DNA of 62,594 nt from Shewanella indica (GCF_002836975.1 NZ_NIJK01000021.1:1-62594); one strand, 5' to 3'; shown: positions 8,072 through 16,450, counted from the stretch's first letter. The notes: generated by a model from the sequence alone, not told the origin. Made by a program: numbers and translations.

Positions 8072-8467
8072 TCAGGCTGGCAGGCAGGGCCTTGGCTGGT
8101 TCAGGGATAAGATCTGAAACAGCACGGGGCCACCTGGTACATCCACTTCAATCAGTTCATCCAGCGTACATCCGAGCAGGGCTTCGCCCAGATCGGACAA
8201 TACCGAATAGCGGCCGGAGTCGGGATCATGTTGTTGTGGATAAACCAACTCTACCTCCAGAAATTCGCCGGTTTTCAGGTTTTGCAGGCGCGCCTTGGTT
8301 CCCGGGTGCACCACACCGCCGCCGGGACAGGGTTGCGCCAGTCTGGCGATCACCGATGCCAGGGTCAGTGGTCTCAATGAGACATTGAACGAGTTTTGCA
8401 GATAGAGCTGCGATGTTTTGAATGAAAATAGATCTGCCAGTGCAGACAAAGATTTATACACCACCAC
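8072..8467 (-). CDS. Rnk / GreA-GreB C-terminal-domain protein
   Basis: 131 residues. The C-terminal 75 (from about residue 57, ARLQNLKTGEFLEVELVYP) match the FKBP-like GreA/GreB C-terminal domain found in Rnk: paired strands, then VLSDLGEALLGCTLDELIEVDVPGG. The N-terminal 55 residues do not resemble the Rnk or Gre coiled coil; they contain no acidic-tip pattern and look like short amphipathic helices. The start is GTG; three consecutive GTG codons (8467, 8464, 8461) are possible, with GAGG just upstream. Rnk-type proteins bind RNA polymerase near the secondary channel; that role here is inferred. No operon partner. Confidence 0.75.
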   Translation of the reverse strand: MVVYKSLSALADLFSFKTSQLYLQNSFNVSLRPLTLASVIARLAQPCPGGGVVHPGTKARLQNLKTGEFLEVELVYPQQHDPDSGRYSVLSDLGEALLGCTLDELIEVDVPGGPVLFQILSLNQPRPCLPA

Positions 8468-8690
8468 AACCTCACAGGCTGAAACGGAAAATGAATAGAA
8501 AACTTTGTTACTGCCGGATGCGCGGCCGCACCCGGCTTACACTGGAAATGTCAGTGAGGTGCTCTTGAGAGAAAAAGTGTGACTGTACATAATGAGCCTC
8601 CGCAACATCAATGCAAGTGCAAGCACTTAAAAATAAGGGAAAATATGACCAACACCCACCATAGCCCAAGGAGATCGTAAAAGCAAACCC

Positions 8691-9665
8691 TCAATGGTCA
8701 CAGCAGATATTGGTCGGGGTCATCTGTGCCAAATTCTCCGGGGGAATGACATAGGGGGGGATGTCCAATACCAGATTACCCCAACGTTGGAACAAGGCTT
8801 CATAGAAGTATTCGATAAAGGTGCGGCATTTTCTCGGTAGATAGGCGCGTTTGGGATAGATGAGATTGACAGTGACATGCTCCATGGGAAAATCTTGCAG
8901 TATCGGCAGCAAGTCACCTCGCTGCAATGCATCATAGGCAATCATCATAGGTAGGCTGGCGATCCCAAGGCCATCTATGGCGGCTTCTCTGGCCAGGGTG
9001 ATATTGTTGACCTGCAAGCGACAGTCGGGAATGATCTCTTGCCACTGCTTGCCATCAAATATTCGCCAGTTGCCATCTATGTATGGTGATGCCAGGCGTA
9101 TTCCTTTGTGCTTCAATAGCTCATCGGGTGAAGCCGGTGTACCAAATTTCTGTAGATATTCCGGGCTGGCCATCAACACCTTGTGGGCATTTATCAGGCG
9201 GAAGTTTTCCAGTCTCGGGTCATCCAATCCCTGGACATGAAACATCACATCGATCCCTTCTTCGACCATATCTACTTTGCGGTTGGTCAGTTCGGCTTCA
9301 ATCTGCATTTGTGGATAGTCTTCCAGAAATTTGGCAATTACAGGGCCGAGAGCTTGCTGGCCAAATTCTATTGGGCAAACAATACGCAGGTTGCCGCGGA
9401 TAGTTTGCTGACTGGCGCTGAGTTGATCTTCGGCGCTGCGTAAATCCGTGAGTATTTTATTGACTTTGTTGAAGTAAATAGACCCTGCCTCAGTTAGTTT
9501 CAGGCTACGTGTGGTGCGTAGTAAAAGCTGTACTCCAGTGCTGTGTTCCAACTCGGCTATCTTACGACTAACGGTCGCTTTGGTGATGCCCATTGCCTTA
9601 GCTGCGGCGGTAAAGCTTCCCTTATCAACAACTTGTGCAAAAACCTGTATCCGATTGAGATCCAT
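8691..9665 (-). CDS. LysR-family transcriptional regulator
   Basis: 324 residues from the ATG at 9665 (MDLNRIQVFAQVVDKGSFTAAAK), the canonical LysR start; the frame extends 57 codons further without similarity. Residues 1-60 form the winged helix (AKAMGITKATVSRKIAELEHSTG). The C-terminal periplasmic-binding-like effector domain follows (GNLRIVCPIEFGQQALGPVIAKFLEDYPQMQ from about residue 90), in the style of the CrgA/AaeR-like subgroup. No divergently oriented gene sits close to its start, so a local target cannot be named. An about 220-bp region of no visible genes separates its end from the Rnk-like gene. Confidence 0.9.
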   Translation of the reverse strand: MDLNRIQVFAQVVDKGSFTAAAKAMGITKATVSRKIAELEHSTGVQLLLRTTRSLKLTEAGSIYFNKVNKILTDLRSAEDQLSASQQTIRGNLRIVCPIEFGQQALGPVIAKFLEDYPQMQIEAELTNRKVDMVEEGIDVMFHVQGLDDPRLENFRLINAHKVLMASPEYLQKFGTPASPDELLKHKGIRLASPYIDGNWRIFDGKQWQEIIPDCRLQVNNITLAREAAIDGLGIASLPMMIAYDALQRGDLLPILQDFPMEHVTVNLIYPKRAYLPRKCRTFIEYFYEALFQRWGNLVLDIPPYVIPPENLAQMTPTNICCDH

Positions 9666-10348
9666 TTTATTGTTACGCCTGTGAAACAGTGGGTTGAGTA
9701 TCGGGTATCTAATAAATCTACTGAGACAGTTGTAAAATACCACTGCAAACTTCAGGAGTCTAATGATGTCAATGAGTGAGGCCGTCAGCGTTATCTTCGG
9801 CTCTCTTGGAATGTGATTATTGACATCGGCAGTCAATATTTATTGAAGCCAAAAACAGTGCTGATATAAAAACTGATATTGCTTGTGCTCGACCCTTGGT
9901 GCCGGATGGGGTTGTGTGAGTTAAGGGGGCTCGACAGAGCCCGACTTCCACATTGGTAACCCGGTTCGCCGATACAGACCTATTTAGATGCGTTTCCCGA
10001 CCAAACCTTTACTGGTGTTATCGATAGTCTGTCACCGGCCTCCGGCGCCAAACCTATCCCACCTTCTCTAGGCTACGCCGGGAGATGGCTTGGCGCTTAA
10101 CTCGGTAACTTGGGCTATTTTTCTTTGTAGCGCTTGGCTTTGAATAACAAGCAAGGCCGGTTATTTTGAGGACTCGGGACGAGCGATCACTGTCTTATCG
10201 ACCACATCATGGGGCAGGCCAATGATTGGAGCGTGCGTCTCTTGATTATACATCTTCATCCCTCCTATCGTACTCATTGCTGAGATATTTTGCGCCGAAT
10301 TTCAGACTGGTGTAGGCTGAGTTTCCGAGAAATAACAGAGTACTACCT
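9666..10348. other. Gene-poor stretch between the LysR gene and elaA
   Basis: 683 bp without a recognisable conserved gene. It holds a hairpin GGGCTC-gaca-GAGCCC (9927-9942) without a T-run, and one short minus-strand frame with a strong ribosome-binding site (listed separately). Several translated segments have plausible composition but are interrupted by stops, so decayed sequence is possible; I cannot identify a parent gene. Confidence 0.5.
10161..10253 (-). CDS. Candidate 30-aa small protein
   Basis: Minus-strand frame beginning MYNQETHAPIIGLPHDVVDK, 30 residues ending in TAA. AGGAGG lies 7 bases before the ATG, a near-ideal site. A second in-frame ATG two codons earlier is too close to that site to be used. 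The peptide is soluble and mixed in charge, with no membrane segment. I recognise no family. It could also be the start of a decayed longer gene, since the following sequence on this strand is gene-free. Confidence rests only on the ribosome-binding site. Confidence 0.35.
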   Translation of the reverse strand: MYNQETHAPIIGLPHDVVDKTVIARPESSK

Positions 10349-10816
10349 GTGCAGTGGCAACTATTACCCTTTACAGAGTTAACCTTGGACTCCCTCTATG
10401 AGTTGATGAAACTGAGGGTGGATATTTTTGTAGTTGAACAAAATTGCCCTTACCCTGAGTTGGATGAAAAAGACCGCGTGGCGGGGACCATGCACCTGCT
10501 TGGCCGCGATAGTTCCGGAGAATTGTTGGCTTATGCCAGATTGCTGCCAGCAGGTGTCAGTTATTCCCAGGTTAGTATCGGCCGGGTAGCAGTCGCGCCC
10601 AAGGCTCGTGGTGATGGCCGCGCCAGGCAGTTGATGCAGGAGGCGATTGTTAATTGTCAAAAGCTGTGGCCGGCTGAAGATATCAAGATTGGCGCGCAGG
10701 ATTATCTGCGGGCGTTTTACCAGAGTTTGGGGTTTGAAGCGGTTTCAGGTGTATATCTGGAAGATGGCATTCCCCACCTGGATATGTTGTTGCATGCTCA
10801 AAAGAAGGACACTTGA
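10349..10816 (+). CDS. elaA: ElaA-type GNAT acetyltransferase
   Basis: 155 residues starting at GTG (10349), MQWQLLPFTELTLDSLYELM. Strong resemblance to E. coli ElaA: LRVDIFVVEQNCPYPELDEKD, then the acetyl-CoA-binding stretch IGRVAVAPKARGDGRARQLM (about residues 77-96), and the C-terminal FYQSLGF...YLEDGIPHLDM. The family transfers an acetyl group from acetyl-CoA; its acceptor is not established. The stop is followed immediately by the ATG of the ABM-domain gene, so the two are cotranscribed and probably translationally coupled. Confidence 0.92.
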   Translation: MQWQLLPFTELTLDSLYELMKLRVDIFVVEQNCPYPELDEKDRVAGTMHLLGRDSSGELLAYARLLPAGVSYSQVSIGRVAVAPKARGDGRARQLMQEAIVNCQKLWPAEDIKIGAQDYLRAFYQSLGFEAVSGVYLEDGIPHLDMLLHAQKKDT

Positions 10817-11134
10817 ATGTCGTTATATCGTATAAACCAGCGTCAAATCGTATGTGTGGCCAGCTTTCTGGCCAAACCAGGCAAAGAACAGGCTTTGATT
10901 GAGGTGCTGGCGGCACTAATCACGGATACTCGCAAGGAAGATGGTTGCATTCGTTACGAGTTGAATCAGAGTCGTGATGAGCCGCGCAGGATCACTTTCG
11001 TTGAGAAGTTTGTCGACATCGAATCTTTCGATCAGCACTGCGCTAAAGAAGCCATCCAGCACTATTTCCATCAGCAAATGCCTGAGCTGGTAGAGTCCCA
11101 TCATGTAGAGACTTATCAGGAAATCATCGTCTGA
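10817..11134 (+). CDS. Antibiotic biosynthesis monooxygenase (ABM) domain protein
   Basis: 105-residue ferredoxin-fold protein of the ABM / YgiN type. Diagnostic features are VCVASFLAKPGKEQALIEVL (about residues 12-31), EDGCIRYELNQSRDEP and FVEKFVDIESFDQHCAKEAIQHY. Members act as small quinol or heme-related monooxygenases or simply bind such compounds, and the reaction here is unknown. The ATG directly abuts the TGA of elaA with no spacer, so the pair is an operon. A bidirectional terminator follows at 11171. Confidence 0.85.
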   Translation: MSLYRINQRQIVCVASFLAKPGKEQALIEVLAALITDTRKEDGCIRYELNQSRDEPRRITFVEKFVDIESFDQHCAKEAIQHYFHQQMPELVESHHVETYQEIIV

Positions 11135-11170
11135 TATTTCCGGGATGAATTGAAGCAGGCTTTAAAACCA

Positions 11171-11191
11171 ATGCCCCGTCCGGGGCATTTT
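11171..11191. terminator. Bidirectional terminator
   Basis: ATGCCCCG (11171-11178) pairs with CGGGGCAT (11181-11188), flanked by AAAACC on the left and TTTT on the right. It lies between the convergent ABM gene and the minus-strand hypothetical gene, and can serve both. Confidence 0.8.
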
Positions 11192-11442
11192 CAGGCCCTC
11201 AGGCGAATATCCGGTTGCAGATCCAGCTCTCCTGCCGAGGAGATAGTCGCCAGCTGTGCATGCTGAGCTATGATAGCCAAGGGTCCACTGAGCAGATTAC
11301 GTACAAACAGCAAGCGATAACCATATCCCTGTAAGCGATAGAAGGCGAGTTGTTGCTCGGCAGTCATGGCATGCCAATGGATGCTATTGCTGACCTGCTC
11401 TGCGTCCGGCTTTCGTCTGTCAGGTACTTGTGTGGCGATCAT
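11191..11442 (-). CDS. Conserved-looking hypothetical protein (83 aa)
   Basis: From the ATG at 11442 the product is 83 residues (MIATQVPDRRKPDAEQ...). A GTG eight codons upstream is possible, but GGGAAAGAG stands in the right place for the ATG. The distinctive centre, IHWHAMTAEQQLAFYRLQGY, precedes a compact LLFVRNLLSGPLAIIAQHAQ that ends with PDIRLRA. No signal peptide or membrane helix is evident; a small alpha/beta cytosolic protein is likely. I do not recognise a named family. It is monocistronic, convergent with the ABM gene across a shared terminator. Confidence 0.65.
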   Translation of the reverse strand: MIATQVPDRRKPDAEQVSNSIHWHAMTAEQQLAFYRLQGYGYRLLFVRNLLSGPLAIIAQHAQLATISSAGELDLQPDIRLRA

Positions 11443-11652
11443 AGTGACTCTTTCCCAGATTGGCACTTGCTGACCATAAGGCGCTGCAGTTGTTACGTAT
11501 TTAACTAATATAACAGGCTTGCATGACTTAAAATATGATTTTGTTCAAAAAACAGACTAATTTAGCGCTTCAGTGTTAGCCCTAAAGTTTAAGCCTGGTC
11601 GTTACCGGAACATAAAGGGGTAATAGCGATTGGGTCATCGAGGAGGAGCCGT

Positions 11653-12531
11653 ATGTTGTCCTATATTGAACCTGTGTTTCGGCCGCCATCGGAGTGGAAA
11701 TCTCTCATACTGCAGGTGACCAATGGTTGCAGCTGGAATCGCTGCGCCTTTTGCGACATGTATACCCAGGAGCAGAAGCGCTTCAGGGCGTTCAAGTTGG
11801 AAAAGGTGGAAGCAGACCTGCGCCGGGTAGCGGCTTCCGGCGCCGAGGTGAACCGGGTGTTTCTGGCCGATGGTGATGCCATGACGTTGCCGTTTGCCAG
11901 GCTGGAACAGATTTGTGAGCTGATTCATCACTACTTGCCCAATGTCAGTCGCATCAGCAGCTATTGTTTGCCGCGCAACCTAGACAACAAGAGTGTGGAG
12001 CAGCTACTGCGGTTGCGGCAACTCAAGTTGTCCTTGCTGTATGTCGGTTGCGAGAGTGGTGATGATCAGGTGCTGACCCGTATCGGCAAGGGTGAGAGTT
12101 ACGCCTCCTCGCTGGCGGCGCTGGAGAAAATTCGTGCCGCCGGAATAAAGTCATCTGTGATGATACTCAATGGTCTGGGTGGCGTGGCTTTATCAAAGCA
12201 ACACGCACTTAATTCGGCGCGACTGATGAATGCGGCGCAGCCGGATTATCTCAGCACCCTGGTGGTGACTCTGCCACTTGGCAAGGAAAGAATGGATAGT
12301 GCGTTTGATGGCAACTTTCAAATGCCGGACCAAAGACAACTGTTGCAGGAGATGCGTTATTTGCTGCAGGAGTTGGAGTTAGAGCAGACCATTTTCCGCT
12401 CGGATCATGCTTCCAATTATTTGGTGTTGAAAGGCATACTTGGGCGGGATAAGGCCAGGTTGTTGGCGACGGTTGAGGAGGCGCTCGCAGGACGCTTCGC
12501 CCTGCGAGCCGAGTGGCAAAGAGGCTTGTGA
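11653..12531 (+). CDS. Radical SAM protein
   Basis: 292 residues; GAGGAGGAG precedes the ATG. The [4Fe-4S] motif is Cys26-x4-Cys31-x2-Cys34 (NGCSWNRCAFCDMY), a one-residue expansion of the usual Cx3Cx2C seen in a subgroup of radical SAM proteins. Other radical SAM landmarks follow: VFLADGDAMTLP (SAM-binding strand with GD), SSYCLPRNL, and LLYVGCESGDDQVLTRIGKG near residue 135. No C-terminal accessory domain is visible. The substrate is unknown. Its TGA stop directly abuts the stop of the convergent mscS gene. Confidence 0.85.
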   Translation: MLSYIEPVFRPPSEWKSLILQVTNGCSWNRCAFCDMYTQEQKRFRAFKLEKVEADLRRVAASGAEVNRVFLADGDAMTLPFARLEQICELIHHYLPNVSRISSYCLPRNLDNKSVEQLLRLRQLKLSLLYVGCESGDDQVLTRIGKGESYASSLAALEKIRAAGIKSSVMILNGLGGVALSKQHALNSARLMNAAQPDYLSTLVVTLPLGKERMDSAFDGNFQMPDQRQLLQEMRYLLQELELEQTIFRSDHASNYLVLKGILGRDKARLLATVEEALAGRFALRAEWQRGL

Positions 12532-13377
12532 TCAGTCCTCTTGCCGCTCAGTGATCCTTATGTCCCGTGCCGGGCAAGGGATCTGGATCCCTGCTTGTTG
12601 CAGACCTTGCCAGATTTGCAGATTTATTTGGTACTTATCCTGAAAATAGCTGGCAGTTGGGACCCAATAGCGCACACCTATATCTATGCCTGTGCTGTTG
12701 AAACCATTGATACCCACCTGTGATGGGGAGTTGGCATCGACACTGGGATGGCTGCCGAGCACCGCCTGGGCTATGGCTATCGCCTGCTGGGGATCGGCTT
12801 TATAGTCGATATTGAAGTGGGTTTCTACCAATTTGTTGGCAAAGGAGTTGTGCAGTATCTCGCCGATAATGTGTTTGTTGGGAATACTGATCTGCTCGCC
12901 CTCCTCGTTGGTGAGTATGGTCAGCCCCAGGCGAATATCCTTGACCAGGCCTGTGACGCCTTTGACCGTAATGGTATTGCCCACGATAAAGGGACGGGTG
13001 ACAATAATGGTCACCCCGGCGGCATAGTTGGACAGCATGCCCTGAATTGCCAAACCGGCGCCCAGTGACGCGGCGCCTATGGCTGCCACCATGGGGGTGA
13101 CGCTGATCCCCAGTTTGCCCAAGGCGATGATGGCAATCATTATGATGATCAATATCCGCACCAAATGAGTGACAAAAGTGGCCAGAGTGACGTCGACATT
13201 GTGTTTTTCCAACTGGCGGCTGACTGTGTTGGCTACCTTGGCGGCCAGCCACAACCCCAGTAGAAAGATGATCAGTGCACCCAGGAGTTGGAAGCTGTAT
13301 TTCACCAAAAACTCGGTTATCAGATCATAAACATTTTGCAGCTGCGCCAACTCCAGCTCCAACCCGGTATTTTTCAT
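12532..13377 (-). CDS. mscS: Small-conductance mechanosensitive channel (MscS family)
   Basis: 281 residues from the ATG at 13377 (MKNTGLELELAQ), with GGAG 8 bases upstream. Three N-terminal helices are followed by the pore helix TM3, AAIGAASLGAGLAIQGMLSN, with the Ala/Gly spacing diagnostic of MscS. The beta domain (RPFIVGNTITVKGVTGLVKDI) and the ISIPNKHIIGEILHNSF segment come next, then the C-terminal alpha/beta domain. Length matches E. coli MscS (286). The heptameric channel relieves turgor on hypo-osmotic shock. It is convergent with the radical SAM gene with no spacer between the stop codons. Confidence 0.93.
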   Translation of the reverse strand: MKNTGLELELAQLQNVYDLITEFLVKYSFQLLGALIIFLLGLWLAAKVANTVSRQLEKHNVDVTLATFVTHLVRILIIIMIAIIALGKLGISVTPMVAAIGAASLGAGLAIQGMLSNYAAGVTIIVTRPFIVGNTITVKGVTGLVKDIRLGLTILTNEEGEQISIPNKHIIGEILHNSFANKLVETHFNIDYKADPQQAIAIAQAVLGSHPSVDANSPSQVGINGFNSTGIDIGVRYWVPTASYFQDKYQINLQIWQGLQQAGIQIPCPARDIRITERQED

Positions 13378-13500
13378 TGCTTGGCTCCTTTCCTGAAATG
13401 TCGCAAGATATGGACACAATATTCCTGAGTCATGTCACTCACTTGTATTCAATAACAGGGTATTCTGCCTCTTTGTTATGGCAAATTAAAAGGGAACTAT

Positions 13501-13992
13501 ATGAAGTCTTTTGCGTTTTTATTTTCTCTGTGTCTGACCATATTGGTCAGCCCTATGATCCAGGCTTCCGAATATACAGTGGGCGATAGATTGACTCCCA
13601 TTTCGCTGCAGGATCAGCATGAAGCAACCATGGTGTTGGATACTTCGGCCAAGTATCTTTTGTTTGGTCGCAGCATGAAAGGCGGGGAGATCATCAAAAC
13701 TGCACTCGAAGGCCGTGATAATCAGGCGTTGCAACAGGCGGGTATCTTTTACCTGGCCGATATCAGCGGTATGCCATCCTTGATTGCCAAATTTGTTGCC
13801 ATTCCACAGATGCGGGATCTGACTTTCAGTATTGCCCTGGACAAAGAGGGTGAGATCAGCAAATTACTGCCCGCCGCCAAGGATGCCGCCAGCCTGATCT
13901 CTCTGGACAAGTTGGCCATTACCAAGCTGCAATACTTTGATGATGCCGAAGCCCTGAAGCAGGCACTCAAAGAAGCCGGGCTGCAAGACTGA
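13501..13992 (+). CDS. Exported hypothetical protein (163 aa)
   Basis: A signal peptide (MKSFAFLFSLCLTILVSPMIQA-S, cleavage around residue 22-23) leads a mature domain of about 140 residues. VGDRLTPISLQDQHEATMVLD near the mature N-terminus resembles the entry strands of thioredoxin-fold proteins, but there is no CxxC pair, so redox activity is unlikely. The rest reads as alternating helix and strand: KYLLFGRSMKGGEIIKTALE, GIFYLADISGMPSLIAKFV. Good AAAAGGG site before the ATG. Convergent with the dioxygenase gene 19 bp away. Function unknown. Confidence 0.7.
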   Translation: MKSFAFLFSLCLTILVSPMIQASEYTVGDRLTPISLQDQHEATMVLDTSAKYLLFGRSMKGGEIIKTALEGRDNQALQQAGIFYLADISGMPSLIAKFVAIPQMRDLTFSIALDKEGEISKLLPAAKDAASLISLDKLAITKLQYFDDAEALKQALKEAGLQD

Positions 13993-14011
13993 GCCCTTGG
14001 CAGCTAGAGCT

Positions 14012-14791
14012 TCAGCCGAGCTGCAGACTCAACATACTGATAGCCCCCATCTCCAGGCTGTTGTTGAACAGCAGCCTGCGCTCTCCTGAAAAGGCACTTC
14101 CCAATAAATAAAACAGCGGCTGCAGATGCTCATCTGTTGGATGACACAGCTCGGCGGTGTTGGCATCGACCAGGGTTTTATAGTCCAGCAGCGCTGAGTA
14201 TTCTTCTGCCAATAAACTGTCGGCAACCGCTTGATTAAACCGGGTCGCCCAAGGCCGTGGTGGGCTGCCTGGTGCCAGGACGCGCAGATTGTGGACCACA
14301 TTGCCTGAACCTATGATCAGTACGCCTTGCTCGCGCCAATGCCTTAACTCGCGTCCAAGCTGGAACTGCTGCTGCGCTCTGAGGTTTTGATCCAGACTCA
14401 GCTGAAATACCGGAATATCGGCCTCGGGGTAGAGGTGAACCATGGCCGACCAACTGCCATGATCCAACCCTTGCGAATTGATACGAGTGACAGGAATGCT
14501 CAAACTGGCAGCAACCTGCTCTGCCAACTCCGGCGCGCCGACTGCCGGGTACTGCATGGCAAAGAGCTCGGCGGGAAAACCGCCGAAATCATGTATGGTT
14601 TGCGGCCGACGTGCGGTGGAAATAACTGTGCCCCGTGTCAACCAATGGGCCGAAAGCAACAATATCGCTTTGGGCTTGGGGAGTGTTTGTCCCAGTTCTT
14701 GCCACTGCTTTGTGGTGGTGTTGTTTTGCAAGGCGTTCATCGGGCTGCCATGGCCCAGAAACAGCGCCGGCATTATCTGTGTTGCGGACAT
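14012..14791 (-). CDS. ygiD: DODA-type extradiol dioxygenase (YgiD-like)
   Basis: 259 residues, start with TTGGAG 6 bases upstream. The catDODA/LigB fold is recognisable from four His-bearing motifs that hold the metal and substrate: LFLGHGSPMNAL (N-terminus), LLLSAHWLTRG, GLDHGSWSAMVHLYP and GSGNVVHNLR. E. coli YgiD has the same arrangement and opens L-DOPA between C4 and C5 with zinc. The physiological substrate in this organism is unknown. The gene is monocistronic and divergent from the ornithine decarboxylase region, 411 bp away. Confidence 0.88.
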   Translation of the reverse strand: MSATQIMPALFLGHGSPMNALQNNTTTKQWQELGQTLPKPKAILLLSAHWLTRGTVISTARRPQTIHDFGGFPAELFAMQYPAVGAPELAEQVAASLSIPVTRINSQGLDHGSWSAMVHLYPEADIPVFQLSLDQNLRAQQQFQLGRELRHWREQGVLIIGSGNVVHNLRVLAPGSPPRPWATRFNQAVADSLLAEEYSALLDYKTLVDANTAELCHPTDEHLQPLFYLLGSAFSGERRLLFNNSLEMGAISMLSLQLG

Positions 14792-15089
14792 AGAGTCTCC
14801 AAATCAGCTGTAGGATGCCGTTCCTGACATATCTGCATTCAGCTTACCCGGATGCTCGATTGAAAATAATCGCAAAATACTCGCCATACCCTTCCATAAA
14901 ATCGAATATCCCCTGCTCTCTTGCTTGCCGCTATGCTTTATCGTTTCCGGTAGCTGCTTACACCAAGCGCTCTCAAGCGAGCAGCAATCATGGTTTGTAT
15001 TTGAGGGTGAAAGTAGTAATTGCATGATTCTTAATGCTTTTATTTTATAGTTGCTACGGTTTGAATTTGTGGAATAAAAAAATGATTTT

Positions 15090-15107
15090 AATGTATAAAA
15101 ATTCATT
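15090..15107 (+). promoter_or_regulatory. Probable ARG box upstream of ornithine decarboxylase
   Basis: AATGTATAAAAATTCATT matches the ArgR consensus TGAAT-wwww-ATTCA at 9 of 10 specified positions. A weaker half-site (GGAAT at 15071-15075) lies where a tandem box with the standard 3-bp spacing would be. It stands 96 bp before the decarboxylase start. The rest of the gene-free stretch 14792-15202 shows no convincing gene. Confidence 0.55.
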
Positions 15108-15202
15108 GCGTGAGGGGCGGAAATAGCGTTTACTGCGCTGGATTTTAACCCGCTTCGGCGAGGCTGTTCGCCGCACTTGAATGTCGAGGAGACACAGGGC
15201 CA

Positions 15203-16378
15203 ATGAGCCAATTTCAATCTATTGATGTTGCTGATTACTATGACAATGAAACCTTTGAGCGTATCAAAGCTTTTGCCAGTGATAAGGTGACACCTTTTGT
15301 GGTGATAGATACCAAGATCATCGCGAAACAGTATGATGATATGGTGCAGAGCTTTCCCTTTGCCAGCGTTTATTATGCAGTGAAAGCCAACCCGGCACCT
15401 GAGATCCTCAGCTTGCTGCGAGATAAGGGGGCCAATTTTGACATAGCTTCCATCTATGAGCTGGATATGGTGATGGAGTTGGGTGTTTCCCCTGAGCGGA
15501 TAAGCTATGGCAATACCATTAAAAAACGCAAGGATGTCAGAGCCTTCTACCAGCGTGGCGTGACTATGTTTGCCTCCGACTCAGAGGCCGATCTGCGGAT
15601 GATTGCCGAAGAAGCCCCTGGGGCCAAGGTCTATGTGCGGATCCTTACCGAAGGTACAGAAACCGCCGATTGGCCGTTGTCGCGTAAGTTCGGCTGTCAG
15701 AACGAGATGGCCTATGAGCTTTTGGTGCTGGCCAAGGAGTTGGGGTTAAAGCCCTACGGCTTGTCATTCCATGTGGGTTCACAGCAGCGGGACATAGGGG
15801 CTTGGGATGCGGCAATCGGTAAGGTTAAGGTGATCTTTGACAGGCTCAAAGAGGAACATGGCATAGTGCTGGATATGATCAATATGGGCGGCGGCTTTCC
15901 GGCCAACTATATCGACAAGACCAATAGTCTCACCACTTACGCCGAGCAGATCATTCACTTCCTCAAAGAGGATTTTGGTGAGCAGTTGCCCAAGATAGTG
16001 CTGGAACCCGGGCGCTCCTTGATTGCCAACGCCGGTGTACTGGTCTCTGAGGTGGTATTGATCAGCCGCAAGTCCAACACGGCACTGGAGCGCTGGGTAT
16101 TTACCGATGTCGGTAAGTTTTCCGGGCTGATTGAGACTATGGACGAAGCGATTAAGTTTCCGATTTACACCGAGGCTCAAGGGGAGCTGCAACCTTGCGT
16201 CATTGCCGGGCCTACCTGCGATAGCGCCGATATAATGTATGAACAGTACAGTTATGGGTTGCCAGAGGAACTGGCTATCGGCGATAGGCTTTATTGGTTG
16301 ACCACTGGCGCTTATACCACCACATATTCGGCGGTGTGCTTCAATGGTTTCCCACCCTTGCAAGACTACTATTTGTAA
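15203..16378 (+). CDS. PLP-dependent ornithine decarboxylase, alanine-racemase fold
   Basis: 391 residues, fold type III (eukaryote-type ODC/DAPDC) and unrelated to the large E. coli SpeC/SpeF. The PLP lysine is Lys61 in VYYAVKANPAPEIL. SFHVGSQQRD, the phosphate-binding GGGFP stretch and LEPGRSLIANAG follow. The partner-subunit catalytic Cys lies in GPTCDSADIMYEQY near residue 340. The product would convert ornithine (possibly also lysine) to putrescine, feeding polyamine synthesis. An ARG box upstream suggests control by arginine through ArgR. A strong terminator follows, so the gene is monocistronic. Substrate preference cannot be read directly. Confidence 0.9.
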   Translation: MSQFQSIDVADYYDNETFERIKAFASDKVTPFVVIDTKIIAKQYDDMVQSFPFASVYYAVKANPAPEILSLLRDKGANFDIASIYELDMVMELGVSPERISYGNTIKKRKDVRAFYQRGVTMFASDSEADLRMIAEEAPGAKVYVRILTEGTETADWPLSRKFGCQNEMAYELLVLAKELGLKPYGLSFHVGSQQRDIGAWDAAIGKVKVIFDRLKEEHGIVLDMINMGGGFPANYIDKTNSLTTYAEQIIHFLKEDFGEQLPKIVLEPGRSLIANAGVLVSEVVLISRKSNTALERWVFTDVGKFSGLIETMDEAIKFPIYTEAQGELQPCVIAGPTCDSADIMYEQYSYGLPEELAIGDRLYWLTTGAYTTTYSAVCFNGFPPLQDYYL

Positions 16379-16417
16379 TCTCGGCCAAGAGTGAGGTTTT
16401 AGCTGAGATTGATTTCA

Positions 16418-16450
16418 ACAGGGCGCCAAGTGGCGCCCTGTCTGTTTTGG
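16418..16450 (+). terminator. Terminator after ornithine decarboxylase
   Basis: ACAGGGCGCCA (16418-16428) pairs with TGGCGCCCTGT (16431-16441), followed by CTGTTTT. It ends at the stop of the convergent ydcH gene. Confidence 0.85.

Noticed and set aside
8645..8680. 11-codon plus-strand frame after AAGGGA, MTNTHHSPRRS
   Set aside because: Looks like a leader peptide at first, but no gene on that strand follows it and no attenuator structure is nearby.
14804..15217. 137-codon minus-strand frame in the gap before ornithine decarboxylase
   Set aside because: Composition is that of random AT-rich DNA (many Ser, Asn, Lys, Cys), it covers the ARG box and overlaps the decarboxylase start, and it shows no family pattern.
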